Origin: Dillenia suffruticosa
Taxonomy: Eukaryota; Streptophyta; Magnoliopsida; Dilleniales; Dilleniaceae
Direction of reading: 5' to 3'
DNA length: 64,000 bases
Assembly: GCA_033439265.1 (NCBI GenBank)
Contig: JAVTVX010000026.1
Coordinates: 9,983,001 to 10,047,000, forward strand
A program made the position numbers and the translations under genes. Each line of letters starts with the position of its first letter. Positions within the stretch are counted from its first letter, which is position 1. Positions 35,660 to 48,435 of this stretch are shown here, one piece after another. The notes beneath the pieces are model-generated. The model was given only the letters and a program-made list of their open reading frames with translations, searched no databases and was not told the origin of the DNA.

Positions 35660-38038
35660 CCCAGCGAGCGCCAGCCTGCAGCACCGTCCTCCCTGTACCA
35701 GCGCGAGCGCATATTTCCCGTGCCAGCGCACCGCAGCATGAGCGCAGCGCATGACTGCCCGAACACATGCCTGCTCGGGAGCGCACCTGTACACTAGCGC
35801 GAGCACGCTCCAGCACGCGACCTACTACGCGAGCGCGCTCCAGCACGAGCATGAGCACGCTCCAAAGTGCGACCCACTACGCAAGCGTGCTCCAGCGCGT
35901 GACCCACTGCGCGAGCGCGCGCGATCCAGCTCGCGAGCGCGAGCCCTAGCCCGTGAGCGCCGGCCAGGCCACGAAGCCCACTGCGGCCAGCAAGCCGGGC
36001 TGAGAGCCCGCGAGCCCACCAGCGGGCCCGCCTACCAGCCCGTCGGCCCGCGAGCCCGCAACCAGCTGTACCCTTCGAGAGCTCACCTGCATCTTCTTTA
36101 CTACAGGTAACAACTATAATTGGATGTAAATTTTAGGGTTTGGCGTTTAGCAAATTAATTAGTTGCTAATCTCGTTTCAAGTTTGGAAATATTATAGACT
36201 TTAGACTAGTTCGACGGGAGAATGAAAGATAGATCTGAAACCCGAGAAACCCTAGGTGAGAGAAACGCACTCACTTCAAAGTTTGAATAAGTTTTGTTGA
36301 TTTTAGGTTGAATTTAAAATTGGAAGTTATATATCTATTCGGAAATGTGTTAAATTCGAGAAAAATTAGAGAAATATTGGAAATTTGATAATTGGTGAAC
36401 CAAATGATTCAAAATTTGATGAAACGAGAATTTATAAATGATTATATAAATTAAAGTTATATTAAATTGGAAAGAAAAATTGAAAATCCCTTATTAGCGT
36501 TTTATTTGATATAAAATTTGATGATTTGATTAGTTTTGTCTTTTGGAGACTCGAGAAGTCAATTGGATCGATTTGAAAAATAGAGAGTGACCACCCTCCT
36601 TAAATAAGTGAGTGAGACCCTAATTTCTTGCATAAAATAGTAAAACGTGTTTTTTGTCGTATTTTCGATAAAATATGCTTTTGATATGCATTGATTTCAT
36701 GTATAATATTAAATTTCAAATCTGTTTTGTGATTATTGGAGTGTCTTGAATTTTTTTTACAATGACTATGCATCCATGGTTTGAAATAAAACAAAAATTG
36801 TGCCATTAATTGAAAATTGATAATTTCCTTTTCTACCGTTGTATTAATATGCTGTTTGAAATGATTCGATGAAACGTATTGGCATGCAGATTTGAAATGC
36901 TTTGATGAACTATGTGGATTGGATGCCCACTAGTTATACGATGATATGATTTTACTTGTGGGACGTTGCGTTCTTGGACGTTGTGCCCTTGTGATACTAT
37001 GATGATGATATTGATGATTCCGTAGCAACGAAGGGTGTTTGTAGAGGCACAGGTTCCCCGGATACGCTTTTGCAGGAGATATCCGCAAACGTCATTAAAG
37101 GCTATAGGCACGGCCGGTTGAACCCATGTAGGGGGCGCCACCGTCTAGCACCGGGCGGGGTCCTATACACGATGAAGAGCTAGTCCCAGCGAACTCATGG
37201 CCAACGTCAGGTAGAGAGCGATTTTAAAGTCTATGCATAATAAAACCCCCGATGCGTCTGTCTTTGGTCATGGTTGACCTTTGTCAGGATTATCTTTGGT
37301 TTGCTCTACTATTATTTGATTTTTAAATGGATGCATACATGCTTGTATCGTGTGATTGATTAAATGATTTCAAAGTACTAAACATATTATGTTTTGCTAC
37401 GAAATGTAAATTTTTGTTTCAAATGATGTTATTTGATACTCCAAAGGTTCACCCACACTATTTATGCTTGGCATTTTCCCCCTCACTCATTGGGTATCTT
37501 CTCATAATACTTACCCCTCCCTTTTCCCTCCTCAGACAGGATTATTGTTGTGCTGAAACGATGCTTCAGATCTTAGGGATTTTGGTGGATTTGGTTGATT
37601 CACGACGGTGAGATTTAAGTTTAAATTTGAAAGATGAATTCCGTAATTTATTTTCAACCCTGCGAAGTTTTGACATTGAGATCCGTAGTTGGCTATATAC
37701 TTATTTTGGGATGACTGTATAATTTATATATATTTAGTTGTGAAACTCTCATATTTCGTTTGCATTGAGGTGATTGTACGTATTTGAATGTTAATTGGGA
37801 AGGACTGCTAGAAACTTTATAGCCTTGCGTTATTCTGGATGTTGGCTGTGGTAATTGTTGATTTTGGAGAGGCTGGGATGAACATTTGTTTATTTTACAG
37901 GATAAATATGATATACAAGTGAAATTGTATATGGAAAACCTCCGATTTATGGGGAGCTTTTACCCGATTTTCTATAAAAATACAACTGGCATCCAGGGGC
38001 AAGGGCGGCTGTTCACGATCCTGGTTCGGGACGTGACA

Positions 38039-38660
38039 ACTTTTGTACTTTGTTGTCAGATTTCTTAGATTGTTTCATCTTGCCTGGATCTCGGGTCCTC
38101 TTCTCATGCTTATGCTATTTGTGTTTAGTGTCACGGGAGTCCTTACTCGACTCCATTGCATAAGTATAACCCGAATGTGGCTTACTTGCCTCCAAACGCT
38201 CTTCATTGAGCTCACAATGCCTACTCACATCATTGAAAGTACAAATACTCTCATCATAGGTGAGATAGGTTTTCATGATCTCCCATGATTCAGGTAAAAG
38301 ACTGGATAACACTCATTACCTGTAATTCATCTAAAATAGACTCACCTGGATCCCTAATATCGGTGATCATACCGACATTTGTATTAAATGTTATTTCATT
38401 GTATGATTAACCCTTTTATTATAAGTTATAAACTTATAAATAGTATCCTTACCTCAGGAGTTGAAAGGGCACCATAATACTCTTTTAGAGTGATTCTAAC
38501 AGACATAACCATAAAATATTACTCATAAACCAAGATCAAACCGAGAACAAGTCATCGTGCGTTCCATTGATGAGGATTGCCCTAATTTGGCTATCATTTT
38601 TTTCAATACACGATAAAATTTTTTATCTCGTCTAACATGAGGTGTAATACCCTTCCCGGG
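38039..38660 (-). pseudogene. Copia-2 gag remnant (N-terminal side)
   Basis: On the minus strand an open piece at 38115-38312 has the Copia Gag block LLPESWEIMKTYL, and the frame region probably starts near MASPGKG at about 38667. It continues the gag of 23850-23932 on the far side of Gypsy-2, as shown by the target duplication. Broken. Confidence 0.75.
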
Positions 38661-38667
38661 ACTCGCC

Positions 38668-40108
38668 ATCTTATATCTCAAAATCTCATACAGAATTTGC
38701 TTCTCGAGAATAAATTAAATTTTCTGGTGAAAAAATTCACAATTGTCACCATTTATTTATTCTCCTGACAAAAAATTTATTACGACAGTTTCCTATGCAA
38801 TTAGAGAGATTTTGATGACTCATTGATATTTATTCTTACATTTTGTGTACTTTTCGAATCAACAAATTCTAAATAATTCGAGTGTAGACCCTAATTTGAG
38901 CATATGAGCCAGCGGGCATCATACACCACAAACTAGAATCGATCTTACCATTTGGAGTTTGGATTCAGTACACAAAAAAAAAAACTCACAAAAAGTCACA
39001 AATATGAACATGAGACCCTTAGAAATTGGAAAATTCCAATTCAGGACGACCTGTTTCGCCGTCGAAGGTCTCACGTGCCGTCCACGCGTTGCCTACACGC
39101 TTCCAAGCATCGGTAGTAGCTTGGCGCACGTACTACGCAGCGCGTCTGTCACACGTTGCCCGTGAACTGACCTCGTCGGTCAGTTGCATATCCAAGTCGG
39201 GTCCCGGTCCGGGTCCAAACCAACCCGGTCCGTGCCCGAACTATCCATGCACTGCACATGCGGTGGCATGCTGTTGTGCAGGACGCTCACAAGAAGGACA
39301 TATATAGCCTATGAGATAAGACTTGCCATCACCGTAAGCTGTGGTTTGGTGCTATGTGGTTTTCACGCAAACCGGTCATCTTTGGTTCGAATCCAGACAC
39401 CTACACCTGTAGGCAATTCCAGGTTTCTTTTTTTTTTTTTTTACATGTATGGAGCGGGTCGAAGGTCCGGATCAGATCCGACCCGGGAAGACAAATACTG
39501 TTCACGCGCCTGACTCTTTTTTGCCAATCGGGCCGGGTCTTCTTTGCCCGGATATCTATAACCGGGTCTGCACGATCCACTTGCCGGAAAACAGATTTCC
39601 AACCCGATTTTTAAGCAGATTTCACTGGTAAATTACAATTAAACTTCCAAAATCATCCTAAACATGATTTATTCAAAGATTTGAGCCCCTAAACTTGGCC
39701 ATTTAAATATTCAAAGTTTGGGTCCTTCCCAGCCATTTTCGAAACTCATTTTTCGGTATCCAAAATTCACAAATAATATGTCAAAATGTAGATCTAGGTA
39801 TGGAGAACACATATATATATATACCAATTTTATAGATCAATTCATCCTCTATAGCGATAAATCTAAAGTTTTAAGTTTCGGGCATTATTAGGGCCCGAAA
39901 CTTTGGCTTCAAATTTCATGACCGAAACATACTAAAAAAATTCAACAAAAATTATATTCATGATTCTTGGGCCACGGGCATTCACATGGTACTTTGGATT
40001 CACGAAACTCGTTTAGATCCGTATTCTAAATTTATACCTTACACATTTTATACCCAAAAAATTCTGAATTTTTTTAAAAAAATAAATCCAACTTCGCTCT
40101 AATACCAA
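38668..40108 (-). other. Copia-2 long untranslated leader, partly of foreign-looking composition
   Basis: About 1.4 kb between the primer site and gag, long for a Copia leader. The part at about 39020-39600 is much richer in GC, with CGGGTCCGGGTCC-like words, than the AT-rich flanks. It contains a SINE-like module at about 39330-39443. No supported gene; the plus-strand open frames have no known domain. Confidence 0.5.
39330..39443 (+). repeat. tRNA-derived SINE-like module (candidate)
   Basis: A perfect RNA polymerase III B box (GGTTCGAATCC, about 39388-39398) with a T-arm-like pairing around it. A plausible A box (TGGTGCTATGTGG) lies about 40 bp upstream. A T-run of about 15 bases follows at 39427-39441, as in plant SINEs ending in poly(T). 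There is no acceptor stem, so it is not a tRNA gene. Target duplications were not identified. Confidence 0.35.
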
Positions 40109-40603
40109 TGAAGCATTTATTATGCTATATGCGTATGCGGAAGCGTATAAATTAAAACTTTGGAATTTTGGTATAAATATCTAAATATGTAGGGCGTCAA
40201 TAAATCAACTGAAATCGTATAATCCCTCGTACGGATCGCTCAGTCAGGATAGTGACCACGAAACAAACCACCACCATAGATCCACAATGCCTCAACCCAA
40301 TGTTTGATGACCCAAATGACGGATGAAATTTTCATTTGCGAAAATTCTCCCAATCCCTAGTAATCTAGAGTTTGTTTTTGAACCAAACTCAATCTTTTGA
40401 TAATGTTCACCCACTGAGGAATTCCTCTCACCTTTTTCATGGCAATATGTTTCACCAAAATTGCACTCTGCCATTGTTACGGTCTCAGATGAAAGGGAGA
40501 GCCTAAGGGAGAGAGATTTGTTTCAAAGGAGTTATTGGAGGAATTAAAAAAAAAATAACTAACTCTTGTTTGAAATGTCCCATATGGGCATTAACTTCCA
40601 ACA
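40109..40603 (-). repeat. Copia-2 5' LTR
   Basis: 495 bp. Pairs with 18961-19451. The ATCTC duplication is at its right, and the primer site TTGGTATTAGAG (minus strand) at its left. Confidence 0.93.
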
Positions 40604-40608
40604 ATCTC

Positions 40609-41507
40609 TTTTATGCAAATGTTCATGAGGAGTAACTTTAGTCATGTTCACGGAGGAAACATCAATTTTTGAGTTTTTTGCAATCAAGAAGTTTGCAGAA
40701 GTAAGATGAACAATTTGTATAGAGGGTTGGAAGAAAAGGGCAAAAAGAAACTCAAAATTAGGTCTAGCCAGGATAGATAGTCATATTTATGTCTTAACTA
40801 GGATCAAAGATCAAGTGCAGATAATTTCTTCTTCTTCCTTCTTGGGTGCTGTATATGGATGATATTTGAAAATTATCTATCCATAATTGTCAAAGCCTCA
40901 ATTTTTTGGTCTCTCAAATAGGAGAGTAAATATATTTATGTCGAAATTCTTTGTTTTCATTTACACGCCTGAATCAAACTCTGAATGCAAATTCTTTCGA
41001 TACTAGGTCAAGGCTATGTGAACATTATCATCACTAATTCCTTTTATACAGCATAGAATTCTATTTGGCATTTTGTTAGAATTGTGGTTGATTAATGGAG
41101 AGTTGAAAATTTGATGTTATAATAACTGGTGGTTATGAAACTGGTTAGGAATGATCTAATTTCAAACATAAATCATGTTTTCAAATTTAAAAAAAAAAAA
41201 AATCATTTTTCATTTGAATATTTCAAAGGGAATAGGACACCTTATCCTAGTGTCATGATGGGGTTGAAATTCTAGTCAACCTCTGCCATCATATTTGACC
41301 CAAAAAAATAATAATAATCATAGTAATCCAAATAAAAATGATGGAGAATACCTAAATATTAATGAACAATAAATCTGCAGTCAATGGGAAGATTTCCTTT
41401 CGCAGCGAGATAAAGAAATAAAGGAAAGAGTTACCAACAAGAATGGATTCTCATAATATATCTCCGTAAACAACACCGCAAATATAATATATAGAAATAA
41501 ATATATG
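40609..41507. other. Unassigned intergenic DNA
   Basis: About 900 bp, AT-rich, with poly(A) near 41189-41203. No open frame of interest and no recognised repeat. It is the flank shared by Copia-2 and Gypsy-3. Before Gypsy-3 arrived it was joined directly to the DNA now at 51119, downstream of RDR1. Confidence 0.5.
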
Positions 41508-41512
41508 TTGAA

Positions 41513-44138
41513 TGTCACGCCCCAAACCGGGATCGTGAACAGCCGCCCGTTGCCCCTGAATGCCGGCTGCATTTTTACAGAAAATTGGGTAGAACCTCCC
41601 CATAAATCGGAGGTTTCCCATGTACAATTATCCCTGTATAATCCAAATCATCCTGTACAAATACACAAATGGCCATCCCGGCCTCTCCAAAATCAACAAA
41701 CACCACAGCCAACATTCAGAACAACGCAAGGCTATAAACAAACCTAGCCACAGACCTCTACTGTCATGCCCAACTAGAGCATGAGCAGCCGCTATATCGA
41801 GCGGACCTAAGTTTATACAATATATATTACATTTCCCAAGTAACGTTCAAGTACGTACAATCGCCTCAATGCAAATGAAATATGAGAGTTAAACTATACA
41901 GTAATCCCAAAATAAGTACATGGCCAACTACGGACCTCCATGTCAAGACCTCGCAGGGTCAAAACTAAATTAGAAATAAATCTCACCGTCGAAAATACCA
42001 ACTCCGCTCTAGAGCCTGTAGCGTCGCTCTATCACAATCAACCTGTCTGAGGAGAGAAAATAGAGGGGTGAGTATCATGGGAAAATACTCAGTGAGTGAG
42101 GGGGGTAATATCAAGCATAAATAGCATAGGTGAACAATTGGAGTGTCAAATAATACTATTTGAAACAACAATTTACATTTCGCAACAAAACATGATATAT
42201 TTATCAATTTGAAATCATTTAATCAAACACACGATAGCAAGCATGTATGCATCCATTTAAAATCAAGTAATGTCAGAGCGAGCCAAAAATAGTCCTGGCA
42301 AAGGTCAACCGTGACCAAGGACAGGCGCGTCGGGGGTTTTATTATGCATAGACTTTGAAACGCTCACTACCCGACGTTGGCCATGAGCTCGCTGGGGCCA
42401 ACTCATCAACGTGTATAGGACCCCGCCCGGTGCTAGACGGTGGCGTCACACACGTCCTCCCCCTACGTGGGTTCAACCGGCCGCGCCTATAGCATTTAGA
42501 ATAAATGACGTTTGCGGATACCTCCTGCAGAAGCGTATCCGGGCAACCCGTGCCTCTACAAACGCCCTTCGTAGCTACGGAATCATCATAGTATCACAAG
42601 GGCACAACGTCCCATAATATCACAAGGGCACAACGTCCCAGGGCACAACGTCCCACAAGTATCATCACATCATCACATAACTAGTGGGCATCCAACCCAC
42701 GTAGTTCATCAAAAACATTTTAAATTTGCGTGCCAATACGTCTCTTCAATTCATTTCAAAACAGCATATCAATGCAACGGTATAAAAATGAAATTTATAC
42801 ATTTTCAAGTAATGGCACAATTATTGTTTCATTTCAAACCATGGATGCATAGTCATTGTAAATATAATTCAAGACACTCCAAAAATCACAAAACAGATTT
42901 CTAAATTTAATATCACACGTCAACGAATGCATATCAAAGCATGTTTTATCGAAAATGCGACAGAAAATACGTTTTACTATTTTATGCAAGAGATTAGAGT
43001 CCCACTCACAGTCTACGGGAGGGAAGTCACTCCCTACTGACAAGCCAAATCGGATCTGACCGCTCGAGTCTCCAAAAGATCAACCTAAATCAGATTATCA
43101 ACATTTAATATCAAATAAAAGCCAAATCAGGGATTTTCAATTTTTTCCTTCCAAATTTCTCCCACCTAATTTACAAAACTTCGTCATAGATTCTCGTTTC
43201 CTCAATTTCGAATCATCTGACTCACCAATGGTCAAGTTTCTAATATTTCTCATTTTTTTGTCTATTTTTCCTCGAATGTCACGCATTTCAATATATTATG
43301 TAACTCTCGATCTAAATTCGATCAAATTTCGATAGAATTAATTCAAATGTTGAAAAGGTTGCATCTCTCACCTAGGGTTTTCTCTGATTTTCGGATTTAG
43401 CTTTCGTTCGCCCGTCAACTTGATCTAAAACCTGTAATATTATCAAATTTCAATTATATTAGAAACAACTAAATTTCTAACACCGAACCCTAGAACTTCA
43501 ATCAAATATAGTCGTTACCTGCAGTACAGAAGATGCAGGTGAGCTCTCGAAGGGGAAAGCCGGTCGTGGGCCGCAGGCTGGCGGGCTGATGGGCAGGCCG
43601 CCTGGTGGGCCTACGGGTCGACGGGCTAGCGGGCTGGCCCGCTGGTGGCTCACGGGCTCTCAGCCCGGCTTGCTGGCCGCAGCGGGCTTCGCGGGTTGCA
43701 GTGGGCCGCGGCTGGACTGGGCCTTGGGCCACTGGTGGGCTGGCCTGCTCACGGACTAGGGCTCGCGTTGGGTCGCGAGCTGGCTCGCGCACTGGCTCGC
43801 GTGCTGGCTTGCGCTGGGCGCGAGCTGGGTCGCGAGCTGGGTCGCGAGCTGGGTCGCGAGCTGGGTCGCGCGCTGGCTCGCGAGCTGGGTCGCGCGCTGG
43901 TTCGCGCTGGGTCTCGAGCTGTGGCGCGCTGGCTCGCGGGAGATCGCGAGCTGTGGCGCGCTGGGCCGCGCACTGGCTCGTGCTGAGTCGCGCGCTGGCT
44001 TGCGCGCTGGGCCTCACGCTGGCTCGTGATAGCTCAAGGCCGCAGCGCTCGCGGGAGGGCCAATCTGCGCAGTGGCGTGGTGCGGTGGCGGAAGGGAGGG
44101 GCCGCAGCGGAGGAGAAGAGGAGAAAGAGGGAAAGAGG

Positions 44139-44177
<39 letters not shown>

Positions 44178-44254
44178 GAGAGATTGGGGCTTTTTTAGCC
44201 GCAATCCCGAAATTTTTTTTTTTTTTTTTTTTTATATATATTTATGGTGTTACA
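41513..44254 (-). repeat. Gypsy-3 3' LTR
   Basis: 2742 bp. It has a triple 'gggcacaacgtccca' repeat at about 42598-42652, a GC-rich block at 43540-44060 in which GCTGGGTCGCGA is repeated (about 43810-43910), a GA run (44146-44170) and a T run. The extra GCTGGGTCGCGA units account for its greater length than the partner LTR. Confidence 0.94.
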
Positions 44255-44299
44255 TTTTCTAACCCCCTAAAAACAAGTTTCGTCCTCGAAACTAAAAGA

Positions 44300-46900
44300 A
44301 ATGTATACAGAAAATGAATGGGGGTATTGTCTTCTCATGGCCTCCTCGGATTCCCAAGTTTCTTCTTCGACCTGATCGTTGCGCCATTGCACTCCGACAA
44401 GAGATACCTCCCTGCTCCGTAGCTACCGGGTCTGCTGGTCAAGTATGGCCATAGGCTAAACAGGTAAGCTCACGTCCTCTCGCATTTCCATCGACGGAGG
44501 CTCCAAAATGTGTGAAGGACCTGAGATGTACTTCCTCAACACGGATACATGGAAGGCATCATGGATCCGAGATAGTTCATCTGGCAGCTCTAGCCTGTAT
44601 GCCACGCTCCCAACCCTGTTGAGGATACGGAACGGGCCAATGTACCTGGGGCTCAACTTGCCCCGCTGCCGATGTCGTACTAGTCCCCTCAAGGGAGAAA
44701 TCCTCAAGAACACCATATCGCCCACCTCAAACTCTAAGGGTCGGCGTCTTCGATCCGCATATGCCCTCTATCTATCTTGGGCGGCTTTCATTCGCTCACG
44801 GATAACCTTAATTTTATCCTTTGTTTGCTCAATCAACTCAACGCTGTTGAGACGTCGCTCTCCGACTTAATCCCAGCACATCGGGGTACGGCACCTCCTG
44901 CCATATAGTGCCTCATATGGGGGCATCCCTATACTGGCTTGATAATTGTAATTATATACGAATTCGACCAGTGGAAGGTGTCGATCCCAACTACCTTGAA
45001 AATCCATCACGCATGCCCTCAGTATGTACTCAAGGGTCTAAATGGTCCTCTCAGACTGGCCGTCCGTCTGAGGATGATATGTTGTACAAAAGTTCAATCT
45101 AGTACCCAATGCCTCCAGCAACTTGGGCCAAAACCTAGATGTGAACCTGGGGTCTCTATCTGAAACAATCGACACAGGCACCCCGTGAAGTCAAACTACA
45201 GTATCAATGTAGAGACGTGCCAACGCCTCTAAGGAATAATCACCGCGGATAGGGATAAAATGTGCAAATTTGGTGAGTCGATCGACAATCACACAAATCG
45301 CATCATGCGTGAAGAAGTCCGCGGCAACCCCATCACGAAGTCCATAGTAATATGCTCCCATTTCCACTCAGGAATGGGAAGAGGCTGCAGTGTGCCCGTT
45401 GGACGCTGATGCTCGGCCTTCACCTATTGGCGAGCTAAACATCTTGCCACAAAATCCTCAATTTCTTGTTTCATGTTAGGCCACCAATAACTATCCCGAA
45501 TAGTCCAATACATCTTGGTACTACCCGGATGAATACTTAAGTTGAGGAGTGTGCCTCCTCAAGTATGGCCTTGCGGAAATCAATGTCAACTGAAATACAA
45601 TTCCGTTCTCCAAACACTATCTATCCGTTTTCTCGGAATTCGAAGTCTCTGACATAGTTGAACAAGGTCTGCCTGTCCTCATATCTAGCTAATGATGCTT
45701 CTCACACACATCATTAACCACACTGACTCCTAAGGTACGGAGTCCCACCAATAAAGAGGGGTAAGCACTCTCTCTGTCGTCTGAGAGTAAGACACTGAGC
45801 ATGCTCCTCAACACTCTGCAAGCTGATTAGGATATCATCAGTGGAAACGATAACAAATCGATCTAGGAAATTCATAAAAGACCCGATCTATTCGGTCCAT
45901 AAATGTAGCTAGGACATTGGTCAACCCATATGGCATGACCAAGGACTCAAAGTGTCCATGTTGATACGGAATGCGATTTTTGGACAGATCCTCGACCCTA
46001 ATCCGTAACCGAGTATAACGCGATCGAAGATTTATCTTCGAAAAGACCTTATCACCGAGAAGCTGATCACACAAATCATCGATGTGGGAAAATGAATATC
46101 AATCCTTGGTAGTGACTTTAGTCAACTACCAATAATCCATAACAAGTTTAAGTGTGAAGCACCCTAAGGTGTGGTGCTTGGATGGATGAATTATTTATCT
46201 AACAAGTTCTGTAGTTAAATCTTGAGCTCTCTCAGCTCAAATGGTACCATTCTATATAGCGGAATAGAAATAAGAGTAATCCCTAGAGCCAGATCAATCT
46301 CAAAATTGAATTTTCCGAATCAATGATAATTAGGGTGGCTCCTCGGGAAATACTTCAGGAAACTTCTGTACCACCAAAATCTCATCAAGTCTCGGATTCT
46401 GTATGGTGGTATCGATCATATGTGTCAGGTATGTCATACATCCCCGACGTATTATACATCTGGCTTTCCTCACTAATACAATACCACGGGTAACACCCGT
46501 CTCTCACTCGCAAACGTCAGTGGTGGCCCTTCAGGCCTCCAAAAATCGTCTTTCTTGATAAAACAGTCTAAGGAAACTCTATAAGTATACAATTAATCTA
46601 TCTCTAAGATGACATCGAAATCTGTCATATCCGGTGGGATCAGATTTGCTCTCAGCACTGTTCCACCTGCCATGACATCATACTCTCTATATAGGAATCT
46701 CTAACCAACTGCTCACAAAGAGGAGCGACAACTAATAGCTCCTCATCAAGTAACGATAACAGCCCAACCGACTGTTGAGCGAAAGAAACTCTCACATAGA
46801 ATTAGTTCGACCTTGTGCCAATAAGAACACAAACGTCGACTCCATGTATTTCCATAGCACCAAGATTCAAAAATAAATAAATAAATAAATAAAATAAAAT
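44300..46900 (-). pseudogene. Gypsy-3 pol remnant
   Basis: On the minus strand: the integrase C-terminal GPY/F-type block (44456-44725, with [12 protein letters not shown]), integrase core and zinc-binding parts (about 44880-45560), RT (45838-46074 and to its right), and a protease-side region. The order matches Gypsy. It is broken; no intact enzyme frame is present. Confidence 0.83.
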
Positions 46901-46915
46901 AAAATAAAATAAAAA
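46866..46915 (+). repeat. (AAAT)n / (AAAAT)n microsatellite
   Basis: About 50 bp of AAAT units changing into AAAAT units, inside the Gypsy-3 internal region. Confidence 0.9.
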
Positions 46916-47039
46916 GAATAGGGATATACACCTGTATATCAAAATAGTTAAGCCTCTAGTACAGTGACAATCATGTCTGTACATATCATCACAAAATACA
47001 CGATTTCAAAGGAAACAGTGCAAAAGAACCTCTAAACGG

Positions 47040-48141
47040 AAGGATCCACAGGAGGATTACCCATGATCATATCTGGGTTCGTTAGAGCGTCCTCCTGAGT
47101 CATCGCATACACAAGGGCCTGCACCCTCAACTACTCTCGTGAAAACCTAATACTATATTGCTCCCGGCTGCAGTCCGTGGAGCAGTGTTACTAGAATGCG
47201 CAGGTATTCCCTGCTGTCCTACATGTGGTGTATTCCGATGACTCGAAGCCAACTAACCTCCAAGTCACAAATCAGGGCATAAACTCCTGATATATATCCC
47301 GACTTCTCATAGTGGAAGCATGTAATAAGTGCTCTACATATTTATTCGAGCGTGGTGCTTACCACATATGCGGCAAAGAAAAGGTCGCTGAGCAGTAGCC
47401 TAGCTCATGGCACTAGGACTGGTGATATAACCACCAGAGATATGGTCCCGCTAAAACTCCGTGAAATATCTGCGGTCGAATTCCATTAGGAAATCGCCTT
47501 GCCGCAATGGCTTATAGCCTCATCGCAAATAGCCTCCCATCAAGTGAGGACTTCCCTATCGAATAGTCTCTCAGTAACTCGTAAACTATACTCCTCGCGC
47601 AAGCCTAGATCTATCAAGATCCGTCGGGTTCAGTTGACTCAGTGTTTTGCTACCGTAGCATCACCAAGTCCAAAAATCTGTGCATCCCAACTGTCGAGCT
47701 ACCGTGACTAGCTGGGTCACCTCGGGAATGCACCTAAGTATGGCGCAATTTTTATAACTCAGATTCAAAACTGTAAGAAGAACGGCCACGGATAGACGTT
47801 TTGGTGCCGCTTGAGTAAGAACTACAGTAAGAGAAATAAGCGCAGCCGTAGATATCGGCATTGCCATCAAAGGTGATGGGGTGACATCTGGACCCCATGT
47901 GCCGTGTACCACTCGTACACTTGCCCGAAAATATCAAGAGTAAATGGTGGAGACGTTGGTAAAATAGCCGACTGAAAAGGTGCTGGAGAAAACACACACC
48001 TTGAGGATGTATTCTTCGGCACCGAAAGGGGCGCCAGAAATGAGGAAGTATCCTCGTTCTCTTTAAGTGAATCAGGGAGTACATATCTAGCGCTCCATGT
48101 AATCGCCATGGTTCCGCAATATGAGAATTCTCATTAGGCAT
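47040..48141 (-). pseudogene. Gypsy-3 gag remnant
   Basis: On the minus strand, capsid-type and zinc-knuckle-side sequence homologous to Gypsy-1 gag, including the shared block FGQVYEWYTAHGVQM. Broken into short open pieces (47661-47912, 47752-48141, 47867-48109). Confidence 0.8.
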
Positions 48142-48435
48142 CGTTCAAGGATTAGGGTTAGTTACAACTAACCCCCTAAAATAAATGAAATCATCAATTT
48201 AATAACCATCCCCATGGGTTCCTTCTTTGAAAATGAAGAAATGCTAGGTTAGATAAGAATTAGTATCTAACCCCCTAAAATAGATAAACTCAATTCCTAA
48301 GACCATATGCAGGGATATAAATGACTGTATGAAACTCTCATGCATTGAGGACTTTAAACGCAAACACACTCGGGAATATTTTCAAGATTTTCTTCCTATA
48401 TAGCGCTCAACCTAGAACTCTGATACCAATAGAAC

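Larger units (their letters stand above)
23938..38038 (+). mobile_element. Gypsy-2, Ty3/Gypsy chromovirus (Tekay-like), broken, split by Gypsy-1
   Basis: Starts TATAACGCC and ends GGGACGTGACA. The flanking 5-bp duplications GCTTT (23933-23937) and ACTTT (38039-38043) match at four of five bases, and Copia-2 gag continues on both sides. Parts: a 5' LTR piece (23938 to about 25085), a short gag/protease remnant (about 25100-26040), and a 3' LTR (about 26045-38038) into which Gypsy-1 inserted. The LTR shares blocks with Gypsy-3: the GC-rich segment, the 'gctagac' region and the 'ggacgtt' repeats. Most of a normal internal region is absent, so it is a broken fossil. It is older than Gypsy-1 and younger than Copia-2. 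Confidence 0.85.
26045..38038 (+). repeat. Gypsy-2 3' LTR, split by Gypsy-1
   Basis: Left piece about 26045-26239, right piece 35665-38038. The two pieces meet at the CCCAG target duplication of Gypsy-1 (26235-26239 and 35660-35664), after which the GC-rich 'cgagcgccagcct' sequence known from 24413 continues. The LTR ends GTGACA at 38038. Confidence 0.85.
18961..40603 (-). mobile_element. Copia-2, Ty1/Copia LTR retrotransposon, broken, split by Gypsy-2
   Basis: LTRs are 18961-19451 (491 bp) and 40109-40603 (495 bp). The 5-bp duplication ATCTC lies at 18956-18960 and 40604-40608. On the minus strand the LTR starts TGTTGGAAGTTA, the polypurine tract AAGTGGGAGA precedes it (19452-19461), and the primer site TTGGTATTAGAG is at about 40097-40108. 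Contents on the minus strand: a long leader, gag (38039-38650), zinc knuckle, integrase, RT and RNase H (23890 down to 20779). Gypsy-2 lies within gag. The LTRs differ at about one site in ten by eye, so it is old. It is broken, with many breaks. Confidence 0.93.

Noticed and set aside
39340-39420. Functional tRNA gene
   Set aside because: B box and T-arm-like pairing are present but no acceptor stem or anticodon arm can be formed; kept only as a SINE-like candidate.
42411-42617. 68-codon open frame identical at 49335-49541
   Set aside because: The identity reflects two young LTRs of the same element, not a conserved gene.
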